Below are positions 8,591 through 18,296 of a stretch of 64,000 nucleotides of DNA, in pieces (position 1 is the stretch's first letter; every line of letters starts with the position of its first letter). Under the pieces are notes generated by a model. That model made no database searches. It worked only from the letters and a program-made list of their open reading frames with translations, and was not told where the DNA came from. Origin of the DNA: Brevibacillus sp. JNUCC-41 (GTDB lineage: Bacteria; Bacillota; Bacilli; Bacillales; DSM-1321); contig NZ_CP062163.1 of NCBI RefSeq assembly GCF_014844095.1, forward strand, positions 5,055,501 to 5,119,500, given 5' to 3'. A program made the position numbers and the translations under genes.

Positions 8591-10423
8591 ATGGATCACT
8601 TCACCTCTGCACTCTTGTCTATTTACGATCAGCTTATTGTGACAGATAAAAATGGCACCATACTGAAATCGACCGGAACAGGAAACCCCTTATTCCAAAC
8701 AGTCAAATCCGCTAATGTCGGCGGTTCCATCAAGGATGTTGAACAAGATTTGTTTTCCATAAGCGTGGCAGAAGAGATAATGGGCAAAAATGAAAAAAGA
8801 TCTTTCATGCAGTCCTCATGGCAGGGGCCGGAAATGCTGATGACGGCATACCCGATTGAATCTGGGGCATGGGTGTGGGCCTACAAAGAAATTAAAGACT
8901 CGTATCCAGATACATCAAGGGGGCAATCGGGGCCTTTGTTGGAATCGAAGAAGCCATCTTTTCCATTTGTGATCCGCAGTAAACCGATGCTTGATGTTCT
9001 GCATAAAATGCAAATGGTTTCCGATGTTAGCGCAACAGTCCTTTTATTGGGGGAATCCGGTGTAGGAAAGGAAATGGCCGCCAGGGCCATACATAATATG
9101 AGTAACAGAAGCGACGGTCCGTTCATACCTGTCAATTGCGGTGCAATCCCGGAAAACCTGATTGAAAGCGAACTTTTTGGCTACGTAGAAGGGGCTTTTA
9201 CCAACGCACGGAAAGACGGCGCCAAAGGGAAATTCACACTCGCCCATAAAGGTATCTTATTCTTGGATGAGGTTGGCGAGTTACCGCCTAACGTACAGGT
9301 AAAACTGCTTCGCGTCCTTCAGGAACGCGATGTCACACCAATTGGGAGTACGACATCACACCCTGTTGATATTCAAGTGATTGCCGCAACAAATAAATCG
9401 CTCGAAAAAATGGTGAAAAAAGGTGAATTTCGAGAAGACTTATATTATCGCCTTCATGTCGTACCTATCCATCTTCCGCCGCTTAGGAATCGTGTAGATG
9501 AAATCCCCCACCTGGTTCAGTTTTTTCTACAAAAGTACAATGCACTATACAATCGAAATGTGGCTTTCACCCCGGATGCAATCGACTTGCTATGTATCTA
9601 TCAATGGCCTGGTAATGTGCGCGAACTTGAAAATACAGTTGAAAGGCTTGTGATTACTAGCGGAATGCCGGAAGTAGATGTTGCGTTGGTTAAAGAGGTC
9701 CTTCCTTTTAAAGGGCCCAAACCCGCTTCAATACCTGTTATCGATTTTCTGATGCCTATGCAGGAAGCAGTCGAGCTTGTGGAGGAACAGCTCATCAATA
9801 TGGCGATGGAACAATACAAATCATTAAAACTAGCAGCGAAGGTATTGGAAGTCAGCCAGCCTACGATGAGCAGGAAATATAAAAAATTACGTAATAAAAT
9901 TGAGGAGGCACGCTTTTCACCAGTGGATAAACGGGCCATTTTAGAAGAACAAATAAATCAACGGCTTCGTTCCATTGCCGTTGTAACTGCAGCTATCATT
10001 CCAGCTGAAGAGGTTATCAGTCTGCAAAAAAATATGAACCGGCAAACTTCCTATTCCCAGAAATTAAAACAAAAACTTACCATGATTCAAGAAAAGGAAG
10101 GCGTAATTGAATGGGTCTTTATATTTATCATGACGGAGGATGGACGTCTGATTCACCTCGTTGCAGACAAAGGCTTTGTAATTGAACCAGGGGAAGAATA
10201 TATTGGTCCCCCTGAAATGGTTAATGTCGCATACCAGGCGTTTAATGGTAAGGCTGGTGTGACTCCGATATATGAAGACAGGTACGGTGAGTGGAAAACA
10301 AGCTTTGCGCCTATTATTGATGATGACGGCAATATCGTTGCTATTGTAGGTTGTGATTACAGCAAAGCCTATTTCAATTCGGAAATGCAACGTCTCCGTA
10401 AACAACTCAATATACATGTTTGA
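8591..10423 (+). CDS. Sigma-54-dependent activator with an extra C-terminal sensor domain
   Basis: A 610-residue enhancer-binding protein. Parts in order: PAS-like N-terminal domain (~1-105), AAA+ domain with Walker A GESGVGKE (~154), contact loop GAFTNA (~200) in place of GAFTGA, Walker [21 protein letters not shown] (~338), a Fis-type helix-turn-helix (~407-432, [25 protein letters not shown]), then ~170 more residues. That tail has a long helix and a PAS/Cache-like fold ([13 protein letters not shown]... [20 protein letters not shown]). Most EBPs stop after the helix-turn-helix, so this layout is unusual. It is divergent from the N-demethylase operon and its sigma-54 promoter, its likely target. 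The ligand could be an amine. The ribosome site before ATG 8591 is weak. Confidence 0.92.
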   Translation: MDHFTSALLSIYDQLIVTDKNGTILKSTGTGNPLFQTVKSANVGGSIKDVEQDLFSISVAEEIMGKNEKRSFMQSSWQGPEMLMTAYPIESGAWVWAYKEIKDSYPDTSRGQSGPLLESKKPSFPFVIRSKPMLDVLHKMQMVSDVSATVLLLGESGVGKEMAARAIHNMSNRSDGPFIPVNCGAIPENLIESELFGYVEGAFTNARKDGAKGKFTLAHKGILFLDEVGELPPNVQVKLLRVLQERDVTPIGSTTSHPVDIQVIAATNKSLEKMVKKGEFREDLYYRLHVVPIHLPPLRNRVDEIPHLVQFFLQKYNALYNRNVAFTPDAIDLLCIYQWPGNVRELENTVERLVITSGMPEVDVALVKEVLPFKGPKPASIPVIDFLMPMQEAVELVEEQLINMAMEQYKSLKLAAKVLEVSQPTMSRKYKKLRNKIEEARFSPVDKRAILEEQINQRLRSIAVVTAAIIPAEEVISLQKNMNRQTSYSQKLKQKLTMIQEKEGVIEWVFIFIMTEDGRLIHLVADKGFVIEPGEEYIGPPEMVNVAYQAFNGKAGVTPIYEDRYGEWKTSFAPIIDDDGNIVAIVGCDYSKAYFNSEMQRLRKQLNIHV

Positions 10424-10477
10424 TTTCAGGATGCAGTCATGCAGGATCAAAACGTTTGGGGAATAAAGCAAAAAAAT

Positions 10478-10527
10478 AAAAGCTGATGACAGGAGCCTTC
10501 TTGAACAGGCTTTTGCATTCAGCTTTT
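10478..10527 (+). terminator. Terminator after the activator gene
   Basis: Interrupted hairpin with outer arms AAAAGCTGA and TCAGCTTTT and inner pairing AGCC/GGCT, ending in a T run. It lies ~55 bp after the stop at 10423. Confidence 0.65.
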
Positions 10528-10711
10528 TCGGTATTATCAAACCATATATACATCATGAACATAATGCAGGAGTTAAAATGGCATTAACGCCACCCATTTT
10601 TCGGATCTAACTGGTTTTTCCCATATTGACCATACTTATAGGCAATAGTATATCTTGTTCTTCCACTATTCTCTTTTATAGTAGTTTTACGATTTATCTC
10701 CAAGTAATTCT

Positions 10712-11050
10712 TTAACATAGTACTTCTACGTTAAATCCTCCAGGCGCTTCTACATAGAACGTATATCTGTGTAAGCGTTGTGGAGGTTTCACCATGAATC
10801 CATCATCCTTCAACCGTTGATTGATCCTGTTAACTTGCTCTTCATTTTCTTGTATGAATCCAACATGAAAAGTCTTCGGGTATCGTACATCGCTTCCTTT
10901 CATTAGAGTCAATATGGAACCATCATCATCTTTCATTGCAGCGAACCCATCTCCCCGGCTTCCTGCACATGACAATCCAAAGTATCTTTCTAAAAACTCC
11001 CTTGATGCTGTAACATCATTAACTGTTAAATTTATATGATTGATTTTCAT
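10712..11050 (-). CDS. VOC-family (glyoxalase/bleomycin-resistance fold) protein
   Basis: A 112-residue single VOC module: opening INHINLTVNDVTASREFLERYFG, a central FHVGF strand with a likely metal-ligand His, and the closing YVEAPGGFNVEVLC with the usual Glu ligand. These proteins bind a metal and act as lyases, dioxygenases, or drug-sequestering proteins. The ATG at 11050 follows a GGGGGAAG site. It stands alone between the EBP terminator and the permease operon. The substrate cannot be predicted. Confidence 0.85.
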   Translation of the reverse strand: MKINHINLTVNDVTASREFLERYFGLSCAGSRGDGFAAMKDDDGSILTLMKGSDVRYPKTFHVGFIQENEEQVNRINQRLKDDGFMVKPPQRLHRYTFYVEAPGGFNVEVLC

Positions 11051-11213
11051 TACTTCCCCCCATTTTAATATTATTGTTTTCTTTCCGTCTCTCGGTAAAA
11101 AAGTTAATTTTCCCTTCCTATTTTGTAAGGTATGCCTTCTTTTTCGTTAAAATGTTAGTATTTCCCTTCCGATTCAGTGTATAATCATCCAAGCTACCGC
11201 ATTTACAAGATTT

Positions 11214-11247
11214 AAAAAGGCCAACCAGTAAAAACTGGCTAGCCTTT
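11214..11247 (-). terminator. Terminator of the dimethylargininase-permease operon
   Basis: On the minus strand a hairpin AAAGGCTAGCCAGT / ACTGGTTGGCCTTT with a 4-nt T loop, followed by a T run, just after the permease stop at 11260. Confidence 0.8.
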
Positions 11248-11259
11248 GGTGCAACTCAA

Positions 11260-12675
11260 TTACAATATTTTTTCATTTTCAAGGCTGGTGTTTGACTCCA
11301 CTTTCTTAGCCAATTTAAATTTATAGAATAATATACAGGCTATCAAAAATCCTATCCCATAAAACAGTCCGACTCGTTGAGTAGGATCAAAGACAAGGAA
11401 TACTAGAATCAGCAAACAAAAGCCTAAACAAAACAACGGGACAAATGGGTAAAAGGGTACTATGTATTGTAAATCTTCCGTTTTACCACCCGCTTTTATA
11501 AATTTCCTTCTAAACATATATTGCGATAAAGCAATTCCCATCCATGATATCGTGACGGAAATACCAGCTATGGACATAAGTATCACGAACACGGTATCGG
11601 CCGCAATGAAGCTAGTCAATAACGATAGAAGCGAAAAACAGATTGTAAAAAGAAGGGCATTCAATGGCACTTTCCGCTTGGATAATAGACCAAACACCTT
11701 GGGTGCCATTCCGTCATGAGCCATCGACCAAAGCAACCTTGTGGATGCATAAAGACATGAATTCCCCACAGAAAGAATGGCTGTCAAAATAATGAAATTC
11801 ATGATACCTGCTGCATAAGGAATCCCGGCTATCTTCATCAAAGTTACAAAAGGGCTTTCCAATAAGCCTAATTCCGAAGAAGGGAATATGGCGGAAAGGA
11901 TGATGATGGACGAAATGTAGAAAACAATGATTCTAAATAGTACGTTTCGAATGGCTTTAGGGATATTCACTTCGGGTTTTTCACTTTCCCCTGCCGCTAT
12001 TCCTATTAGTTCTGAGCCTTGATAAGAAAATATTACATTCATCATTGTCACAAAGATAATGGTAATCCCCCCTGCTGGAAATAGACCAGAAGGAGCCAAA
12101 TTCTCAAAGAATGGGGTTGGACGATCAGATAAAGAGACAAAACCAAAGATGCCTGCGATTCCAATCAAGATAAACAAAATCACTGCAACGATTTTTATTC
12201 CAGCGAACCAATATTCCGCCTCTGCAAAACCTCTTGTCGTTAATGCATTCAAAGTAAATAAAAGCACTATGAACACAGCACACCAAATCCAGGTAGGACT
12301 ATGGGGGAACCACTGTTTCATCAATATCCCTGCAGCCGTGAACTCAACTCCTGCAGTGGCGGCTGAACCTACGAAATACATCCATCCTAGAGAGAAACCA
12401 GCGGAAGGCCCTATATATTCGGTAGCATATTTCTGGAATGAACCTGTAACCGGCATATGAACGGCCAGCTCGCCTAGGCAGACCATTACCATATACAAAA
12501 TAAGACCGCCGGCTAGATAACCGACAAGGGCCCCTCCTGCCCCTGCTTGGTTAATGGTATAGCCTGCATTTAAAAAAAGGCCTGTACCGATTACGCCGCC
12601 AAGTGAAAGCATAAATAAATGGCGTCTTTTCATCGAGCGTTGCAGCTGATCATTATTCTCCAGTCCATACCCCAT
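11260..12675 (-). CDS. Amino-acid permease, APC superfamily (RocE-like)
   Basis: A 471-residue permease with 12 predicted membrane spans. The N-terminus (QLQRSMKRRHLFMLSLGGVIGTGLF) and the segments GELAVHMPVTGSFQKYATEYI and FNALTTRGFAEAEYWFAGIKI-type region closely follow RocE, the arginine/ornithine permease of Bacillus. ATG at 12675 with AAGGAAGTGAT upstream. It lies 50 bp downstream of the dimethylargininase gene and shares its direction, so it probably imports arginine or a methylated arginine. A paralogue is at 44083-45516. Confidence 0.9.
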   Translation of the reverse strand: MGYGLENNDQLQRSMKRRHLFMLSLGGVIGTGLFLNAGYTINQAGAGGALVGYLAGGLILYMVMVCLGELAVHMPVTGSFQKYATEYIGPSAGFSLGWMYFVGSAATAGVEFTAAGILMKQWFPHSPTWIWCAVFIVLLFTLNALTTRGFAEAEYWFAGIKIVAVILFILIGIAGIFGFVSLSDRPTPFFENLAPSGLFPAGGITIIFVTMMNVIFSYQGSELIGIAAGESEKPEVNIPKAIRNVLFRIIVFYISSIIILSAIFPSSELGLLESPFVTLMKIAGIPYAAGIMNFIILTAILSVGNSCLYASTRLLWSMAHDGMAPKVFGLLSKRKVPLNALLFTICFSLLSLLTSFIAADTVFVILMSIAGISVTISWMGIALSQYMFRRKFIKAGGKTEDLQYIVPFYPFVPLFCLGFCLLILVFLVFDPTQRVGLFYGIGFLIACILFYKFKLAKKVESNTSLENEKIL

Positions 12676-12725
12676 ATAATCACTTCCTTATCTTATCTAT
12701 TAGCCTATCCTTCTCCTAAACTATC

Positions 12726-13487
12726 TTAGAACCTCAAAGAGAGACAACTAAGTCCGCCATCTTGTTTTTGAAATTCAGTCACCTCCACATCAATCACTGT
12801 GTATCCCAAATCTTCAATTTTTTTCTTTGTACCCTCAAACCCTTTAGGGACAATAACGCAGTCGTTCATTCTTACGCAGTTACCCGAATATTCCTCTTCC
12901 TGTTTTACGATTATTTGATTGAAGCCAGAAAAAGCCTCGTGATTAATGAATTCCCCGGCTACTAATAAATTATTGTCTCCCAGGTAATTGACACCCGTTT
13001 TTAAATGAAAGAACTTCTTAAGGGGAATGATCGTCGTATCATAACCATATTTAGCCATAATATCTTTGAACTGAAGAGCACCTGTTTCATTTGTTCTAGT
13101 TGAAAGACCAATATAGAAGTGATCTTCAACTTGCATTACATCTCCGCCATCCAACATACCTGGAGATTGAATATATTCGATTGTGTCATAAAAGTTCTTT
13201 AAAACTTCTCTCATTTCATTAATTTCACCATTCCGGCTTTCTGCACCAGGATTCGTTACAAGGGCACATTTTGGCGTCAACACGGCTGTATCTTCCACAA
13301 ACGTGGAATCAGGGTATCTCTCATCGGGTTCGAGAACGGTCACTTTCACACCGCAGCGTTTTAATGCTTCTACATAAGCATCGTGTTGTATAAGAGCTTT
13401 CTCATAATCCGGGTTTCCTAAATCCGATGTTGTTAAGCCATTTACATAACTTTTTCCAATCTTTCTTACAATCGCGTGTTTAAACAT
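12726..13487 (-). CDS. Dimethylargininase (NG,NG-dimethylarginine dimethylaminohydrolase)
   Basis: A 253-residue member of the amidinotransferase/DDAH superfamily. The reaction would be dimethylarginine + H2O to citrulline + dimethylamine. Seen: the DSTFVEDTAVL acidic motif (~res 63), GMLDGGDVMQ (~125), FHLKTGVNYL with the catalytic His (~162), and the nucleophile Cys248 in GGLSCLSLRF at the C-terminus. Length is normal for microbial DDAH. ATG at 13487 with TAGGAGG upstream. It forms a two-gene operon with the RocE-like permease. The dimethylamine it would make is the classic substrate of the N-demethylase type encoded at 4156-6648. A related hydrolase on unmodified arginine-like substrates cannot be excluded. 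Confidence 0.85.
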   Translation of the reverse strand: MFKHAIVRKIGKSYVNGLTTSDLGNPDYEKALIQHDAYVEALKRCGVKVTVLEPDERYPDSTFVEDTAVLTPKCALVTNPGAESRNGEINEMREVLKNFYDTIEYIQSPGMLDGGDVMQVEDHFYIGLSTRTNETGALQFKDIMAKYGYDTTIIPLKKFFHLKTGVNYLGDNNLLVAGEFINHEAFSGFNQIIVKQEEEYSGNCVRMNDCVIVPKGFEGTKKKIEDLGYTVIDVEVTEFQKQDGGLSCLSLRF

Positions 13488-13568
13488 ATATAATCCTCCT
13501 AAATAGGTAGTTTATTTTTTTGGCTGTTTTCGCATACTTTGTTGCTATTTACCAAGTAAAGCGGTGTG

Positions 13569-13694
13569 GTTGATTTCCCCTCCAGATGCTCGCTTTCCCC
13601 GGGGCGGGCGGTGAACCTCCTCGGCGTAAACGCCTGTGGGGTCTCACCTGTCCCGCTGCTCCCGCAGGAGTCTCGCACTTGCGCTCCAATCAAC
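13569..13694. repeat. GC-rich dispersed repeat, copy 2 (solo)
   Basis: 126 bp bounded by GTTGATT and AATCAAC, with CCCCGGGGCGGGCGGTG, CTCCTCGGCG, CGCCTGTGGGGTCTC and CCCGCAGGAGTCTCGC. Unlike the other copies it has no IS1182 sequence next to it. It ends ~80 bp before the dimethylargininase start, so the operon promoter must lie in it or in the short gap. Confidence 0.8.
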
Positions 13695-13939
13695 CGTAAA
13701 GCGTTTTGTTTTAAAAACAACAATCTTTACGAAAAGAGCCATTTTTTTAAATGTAGGCTATTAACCTTTTTGAACCAGAAGTTCTTTAAATGAAATTTCT
13801 TTTCATCACTTTGCTGCACTTAACTATTCCAGAAGCGGAAACCATGGAAAAACCAGTCATGATAGGGAGAAAAGACACCGTAAGTTTTCTTTTAAACTAT
13901 AACGGGTGTCTACACCAGCCCAATGCTTGCTCAATTATT
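13695..13939. other. Intergenic stretch after the M20 amidohydrolase gene
   Basis: Contains an imperfect hairpin with arms AGACACC and GGTGTCT (about 13873-13908) that has no clear T run. No convincing gene was seen; a 36-codon plus-strand frame starting near 13843 lacks support. Confidence 0.4.
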
Positions 13940-15121
13940 TTAATGACCGCATAATTTATCCGCTATACCTACAAAATATCTTACTCCGTACCCTAAAGCC
14001 TTCTCATCGATTTTAAATTTAGGATGGTGTAAAGGGTAAGCTTTTCCAAACTCATCATTATGAACGCCTAGAAATTGCATGGAAGAGGGTACGATTTCGG
14101 AAAAAGCCGAAAAATCTTCTGTCCCGAACATAGGATCATCAACCTGGATGATATTATCTCCTTCAAAAATACCTTCCATGACCGTTCTTGAAATATCGAC
14201 AGCTGCTTTATCATTTACCACGGCTGGATACCCTAAGTACCAAGTAATTTCACATTTTGCCCCATGCGTTTCTGAAATCCCCTTAACGATCTGCTCTAGA
14301 TACTCCCTTGCTTTCAATCGGCTATCAGGGTCTAAGGAACGAATGGTACCACCGATTTCCGCATATTCAGGTATGATATTGAGCGCACTACCTGAATGGA
14401 ACTGAGTGACTGAAATGACGGGTGTCCTAAGAGCCGAAATTTTTCTCGAAACGATATGTTGAAGATTCGTCGTAATTTCTGCACCAATGAGCAGCGGATC
14501 TACCGTTAATTCCGGAGTCGACGCATGACCGCCCTGCCCAATGATTTTAATTTCAAAATCATCGGCTGCTGCACAGAATACCCCTTCCCTTAAACATATC
14601 ATCCCTGTTCGTTCATAAGGAGTAACATGCAGTGCAAATGCATAATCCACCCCTTCCATGACCCCTTTTTTCACCAATTCCTGAGCTCCCCCTGGCAGAA
14701 CCTCTTCGGCGTGTTGGAAAATAAACCTGATTTCTCCATCGATCGCATCTTTTTTCCCAGAGAGGACTTTAGCAGCACCTAATAACATCGCAGCATGTGC
14801 ATCATGTCCGCATGCATGCATAATCCCAGGATTTCTTGATTGATAATCAATTTCTGCTTCTTCTTGAATCGGGAGTGCATCAATATCGGCACGAAAGGTG
14901 ATGGTATTCGGTTTTCGGGCAGATTTTTTTGCTCCTTTGAGAACCGCTAAAACGCTCGTTTCTGTAGGTCTCGTCACTTCTAATCCTGTAAAGGTTTTTA
15001 ATTTCCTATAGATGAATTCAGAAGTCTGGTACTCCTGATATGAGAGCTCCGGATTTTCGTGAAAATGACGTCGCCATGAAATCACTTCATCGACAACTGT
15101 CTCCTGTATTGTCTTCATCAT
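13940..15121 (-). CDS. M20-family amidohydrolase (N-acyl amino acid / hippurate hydrolase type)
   Basis: A 393-residue metal-dependent amidohydrolase of the M20D group, which cleaves acyl groups from amino acids. Metal motifs: HACGHDAHAAMLLG (~res 100) and the acidic pair HAEEVLPGG (~135), then HASTPELTVDPL and the C-terminal FGTEDFSAFSE and LHHPKFKID. I chose the ATG at 15121 (ATG ATG AAG), which sits 5 nt after GAGGAGG; a start at 15139 would put that site inside the gene. It is the last gene of the IclR-controlled operon. Confidence 0.9.
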   Translation of the reverse strand: MMKTIQETVVDEVISWRRHFHENPELSYQEYQTSEFIYRKLKTFTGLEVTRPTETSVLAVLKGAKKSARKPNTITFRADIDALPIQEEAEIDYQSRNPGIMHACGHDAHAAMLLGAAKVLSGKKDAIDGEIRFIFQHAEEVLPGGAQELVKKGVMEGVDYAFALHVTPYERTGMICLREGVFCAAADDFEIKIIGQGGHASTPELTVDPLLIGAEITTNLQHIVSRKISALRTPVISVTQFHSGSALNIIPEYAEIGGTIRSLDPDSRLKAREYLEQIVKGISETHGAKCEITWYLGYPAVVNDKAAVDISRTVMEGIFEGDNIIQVDDPMFGTEDFSAFSEIVPSSMQFLGVHNDEFGKAYPLHHPKFKIDEKALGYGVRYFVGIADKLCGH

Positions 15122-15169
15122 AAATGCCTCCTCAATCATTTAGTGCCAATATTCAGACTTTTAAAGTCT

Positions 15170-16624
15170 CTAAAAAGGGCCATACTGTATGCTTTGAGCA
15201 ATGATCAAAAAGATAATTGCTACCGCAACCTGAATCAAAAGATACGGAAACACCCATTTTACCCATTTCGTAAATGATATGCCTGCCACTGCCAGTCCAG
15301 CCAATAGCACTCCAGAAGTCGGAAATATCATATTCGAAATCCCATCCCCTAATTGAAAAGCTAACACTGCGGTTTGTCTTGTCACACCCATCAAATCCGC
15401 CAATGGAGCCATTATCGGCATCGTCAATGCGGCCTGTCCACTTCCGGATGGAACAATGAAGTTAAGAAACAATTGGACAATGAACATTCCGATTGCATTT
15501 ATGGCGGGAGGAAGCTGCTCAACCAATCCTGCAGCATAATATAAAATCGTATCCAGCATTCCACCACTTGTAATGATGACCAAGATTGTCTGCGCAATTC
15601 CTATTATCAATGCCCCGGAAACCATGTCGCCCGCTCCTGAAATAAAACCATTAGCCATCTTGGATGGAGTCAAGCCACCAATCAGGCCCATTATGATCCC
15701 GCTTAATAAAAACAAGCCGCCAATTTCACTTATATACCATCCTAATTTAATAACTCCATATACTAATAGGATGAAATTCACCAATAAAATTATTAAAGCA
15801 GCGCTATGTCTTTTACTCATCCTAAAGTTTTTATCAATATGTGCATGTTCTTCACGCCTGAATTTCCCATACTCCCCCTGTTCAGGATCTCTTTTAACCT
15901 TCATTGCATGGAAATAGATGTACAATACTGTAACGACATAAAACACTGCAAGAAGAGCGATCCGCAATCCCATTCCCGAATACATGGGCAGTTCTGCAAT
16001 GCTTTGGGCAACCCCTACATTAAAAGGGTTCGTAATGCCCGAGATGAATCCAGTCGCCAATGTTCCAAGGATGACGATCGCAAAACCTGTAAGGGCGTCA
16101 AAGCCCAATGCAATCGTCATCGGAACAATGATTGCGATATAAACCAATGAATCTTCAGCAGAGCCGATCAGTGTCCCTAATGATGCGAAGATTAATACCA
16201 TCAACGGAATAAGCAATCTCTCTTTTTTTCCGAATCGGACAGCCACAAACTTAATGAAAGAATCCAGTGCTCCTGTTGCCTGCATGATTCCCAGTGCTCC
16301 GCCAAACAAAAAGACGAACAAGATAATTGACGCTCCTTCAATCATCCCTGCGTGAATGCTGCTGAACATTTCCAATAATCCCACTGGTGTTGATTCAACG
16401 AATTCAAAAGAAGTGGGATCGACTACACTTCGGCCATCCTTTTCAATTCTTTCATATTGGCCCGCGGGTAAGATATAGGTTAAAACCGTCACGATTACAA
16501 TTACGATAAACATTAATACAAAAGGATTAATCCCTTTTTCCGGTAGCTCCGTCAGTTGGTTAAGCGGCTTATTTTTCTGATTAAGCGGCTCGGAAGTGAT
16601 TTGACCATTAGGCAGGTCATTCAT
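15170..16624 (-). CDS. YfcC/ArcD-type integral membrane carrier
   Basis: A 484-residue protein with about 12-13 membrane spans and a hydrophilic Gln/Asn/Leu-rich N-terminus. Features of the YfcC/C4-dicarboxylate-like superfamily: LPAGQYERIEKDGRSVVDP early loop, ASLGTLIGSAEDSLVY, FISGITNPFNVGVAQSIAELP and the late FIVPSGSGQAALTMPIMAPLADL motif. Relatives are found with arginine deiminase pathways, where they move basic amino acids or peptides. ATG at 16624 follows GGGGGAAT. It lies between the RocB-like peptidase and the M20 amidohydrolase, so it should import their shared substrate. Confidence 0.85.
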   Translation of the reverse strand: MNDLPNGQITSEPLNQKNKPLNQLTELPEKGINPFVLMFIVIVIVTVLTYILPAGQYERIEKDGRSVVDPTSFEFVESTPVGLLEMFSSIHAGMIEGASIILFVFLFGGALGIMQATGALDSFIKFVAVRFGKKERLLIPLMVLIFASLGTLIGSAEDSLVYIAIIVPMTIALGFDALTGFAIVILGTLATGFISGITNPFNVGVAQSIAELPMYSGMGLRIALLAVFYVVTVLYIYFHAMKVKRDPEQGEYGKFRREEHAHIDKNFRMSKRHSAALIILLVNFILLVYGVIKLGWYISEIGGLFLLSGIIMGLIGGLTPSKMANGFISGAGDMVSGALIIGIAQTILVIITSGGMLDTILYYAAGLVEQLPPAINAIGMFIVQLFLNFIVPSGSGQAALTMPIMAPLADLMGVTRQTAVLAFQLGDGISNMIFPTSGVLLAGLAVAGISFTKWVKWVFPYLLIQVAVAIIFLIIAQSIQYGPF

Positions 16625-16679
16625 TTAAATTCCCCCAGTTAAAGTTTTATACTTTTAATCCAGTTCTCCTGACGGACCA

Positions 16680-18296
16680 TCACTTCTTAACCAAACACTT
16701 AAACATACTCTTAATTAACTTCTCCAGCATGACGGGCGTATGGACGAAGGCGCTATCGATGTGAAGGCGCTCTGTACGCTGGTGGGCATCCTTGCCGAAA
16801 GGACCCACATTAAGTACGGGTGCCTGGAGTTTTTGCATATCCGCGAAAGGAATGCTGTAAGTATCGCCCCAGACTGGTGTATTTTTTTCAAAAGCTGTCC
16901 AGCCATCAGACTCATCATTATAATGAACATAGCTTAAATCGCAAAGGCCATTAAAATAATGAATTTGGCTGACTTCCTCACCAAGCATGCTGGCAGTTTC
17001 CTTCATTACTTTCACAGATTCCATGATAAGCGTATCATCGGACGTATTGACGGCTGGATAATATGGCGGTGCGAACAGCAATACAATGGCGGGTGAAAGC
17101 TCCTGACATTGTATCATCAATTTTTCAACGATCCGCACTGATTTTTCCCGCTCATCCAATTCCATGTTTCCTTTAACTTCACTCTTTATTTGCTCAACAA
17201 AACTCCCGCCAAATTTGCCCTCGGCATATGAAAGTAACTTTTCGTAACGCAATACTTGTACTTCACCTACACCTTCAATTTGTTCACGAAGGCAAAGCCC
17301 TTTATAAGATTCATTGCATTTCATCGCTGCTTCGTTAGCAACCTGTTCGAATAGGTCCATTATTTCTGCAGCTGTCCTTTTCATAATGAACACATTATAA
17401 AGCGCGGCTGCCCGATAAGGTGTCTGTGTTGAATATTGTAGTTTTAGATCTTTTTGCTGAAGCGATACCGGTAAAGGTGTTTCCTCACCAAGATCACTTT
17501 CTTGAAAAAGAGTGTTCCACTCCATGAGCTGCGTGAGGAACGAGGCTATATAGTTAGCCGTCATGCCCTTTAATGGCTCACCTACATGAGTTTCTTTCCC
17601 ATAAAAAAGTGCAGCGGGCATGATTTTCCCCAAAGTTCCGGAATAAATATAATGGCTATTATCGCCCGGTTTCTGTGAAAAGGACGGTTCACTATTAAAA
17701 AACATTTTATAGGAAAGGCCATATTTATCACGTAAAGTCACAAGTTCTTTAACTGCAGCCCTCATTCCCGCGGAATTCACTTCTTCATCAGGAACTGTTA
17801 ACAGCAGGAGATTGATCGGCCATTGTTCGATGCTTGCCTTTTCGATGATAGCCATATGAAGGGCAAGACCCATTTTCATATCCATCGTTCCTCTACCAAA
17901 CAAGTACTTTCCTGATTCAAGATCAATACGCGCTTCTTCCGGTAGTTCATCTTTCCTCTCATGAAGTTTTTTCGTGAGCTCCTCTGGTTGAAATGCAAGA
18001 GTCTCAAGATCACCGTATTCTTCAGTATGAACCGTATCAAAATGGCTAATTAATACAACAGTCTCCTTGCTATCGGGATGTTTATAAAAGGCATTGACAA
18101 AGTTCCTCCCTAAATCAGCTTCGTGAAGCGATAAGTGCGCCGGATTCCTTTTAAAATAATCAAGCTCCCTCAATTTCTCTTGCACTTTATACGGAAACAA
18201 TTGTTCTCCTTGTGTAAGAGTACGACTATCCCAGCTAACAAGTTCACATAACAAAGCACGGAGCGTTTCTGGAGTCCCCCATAGTAATTGACTCAT
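16680..18296 (-). CDS. RocB-like M20 peptidase family protein
   Basis: A 538-residue M20-family protein similar to RocB of the Bacillus arginine-utilisation operon, a protein of unproven reaction. Metal-site motifs: LISHFDTVHTEEYG (~res 85), FGRGTMDMKMGLALH (~135), TVPDEEVNSAGMRAA (~170), FFNSEPSF and GPFGKDAHQRTERLH near the C-terminus. The ATG at 18296 overlaps the stop of the upstream deiminase-like gene by 4 nt (ATGA), so the two are translationally coupled. Whether it is a deacylase or peptidase on an arginine-like substrate is inference. Confidence 0.88.
   Translation of the reverse strand: MSQLLWGTPETLRALLCELVSWDSRTLTQGEQLFPYKVQEKLRELDYFKRNPAHLSLHEADLGRNFVNAFYKHPDSKETVVLISHFDTVHTEEYGDLETLAFQPEELTKKLHERKDELPEEARIDLESGKYLFGRGTMDMKMGLALHMAIIEKASIEQWPINLLLLTVPDEEVNSAGMRAAVKELVTLRDKYGLSYKMFFNSEPSFSQKPGDNSHYIYSGTLGKIMPAALFYGKETHVGEPLKGMTANYIASFLTQLMEWNTLFQESDLGEETPLPVSLQQKDLKLQYSTQTPYRAAALYNVFIMKRTAAEIMDLFEQVANEAAMKCNESYKGLCLREQIEGVGEVQVLRYEKLLSYAEGKFGGSFVEQIKSEVKGNMELDEREKSVRIVEKLMIQCQELSPAIVLLFAPPYYPAVNTSDDTLIMESVKVMKETASMLGEEVSQIHYFNGLCDLSYVHYNDESDGWTAFEKNTPVWGDTYSIPFADMQKLQAPVLNVGPFGKDAHQRTERLHIDSAFVHTPVMLEKLIKSMFKCLVKK

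Noticed and set aside
13843..13950. 36-codon plus-strand frame starting MEKPVMIGRKDT
   Set aside because: Too short, with no ribosome site, and it overlaps the 3' end of the M20 gene.
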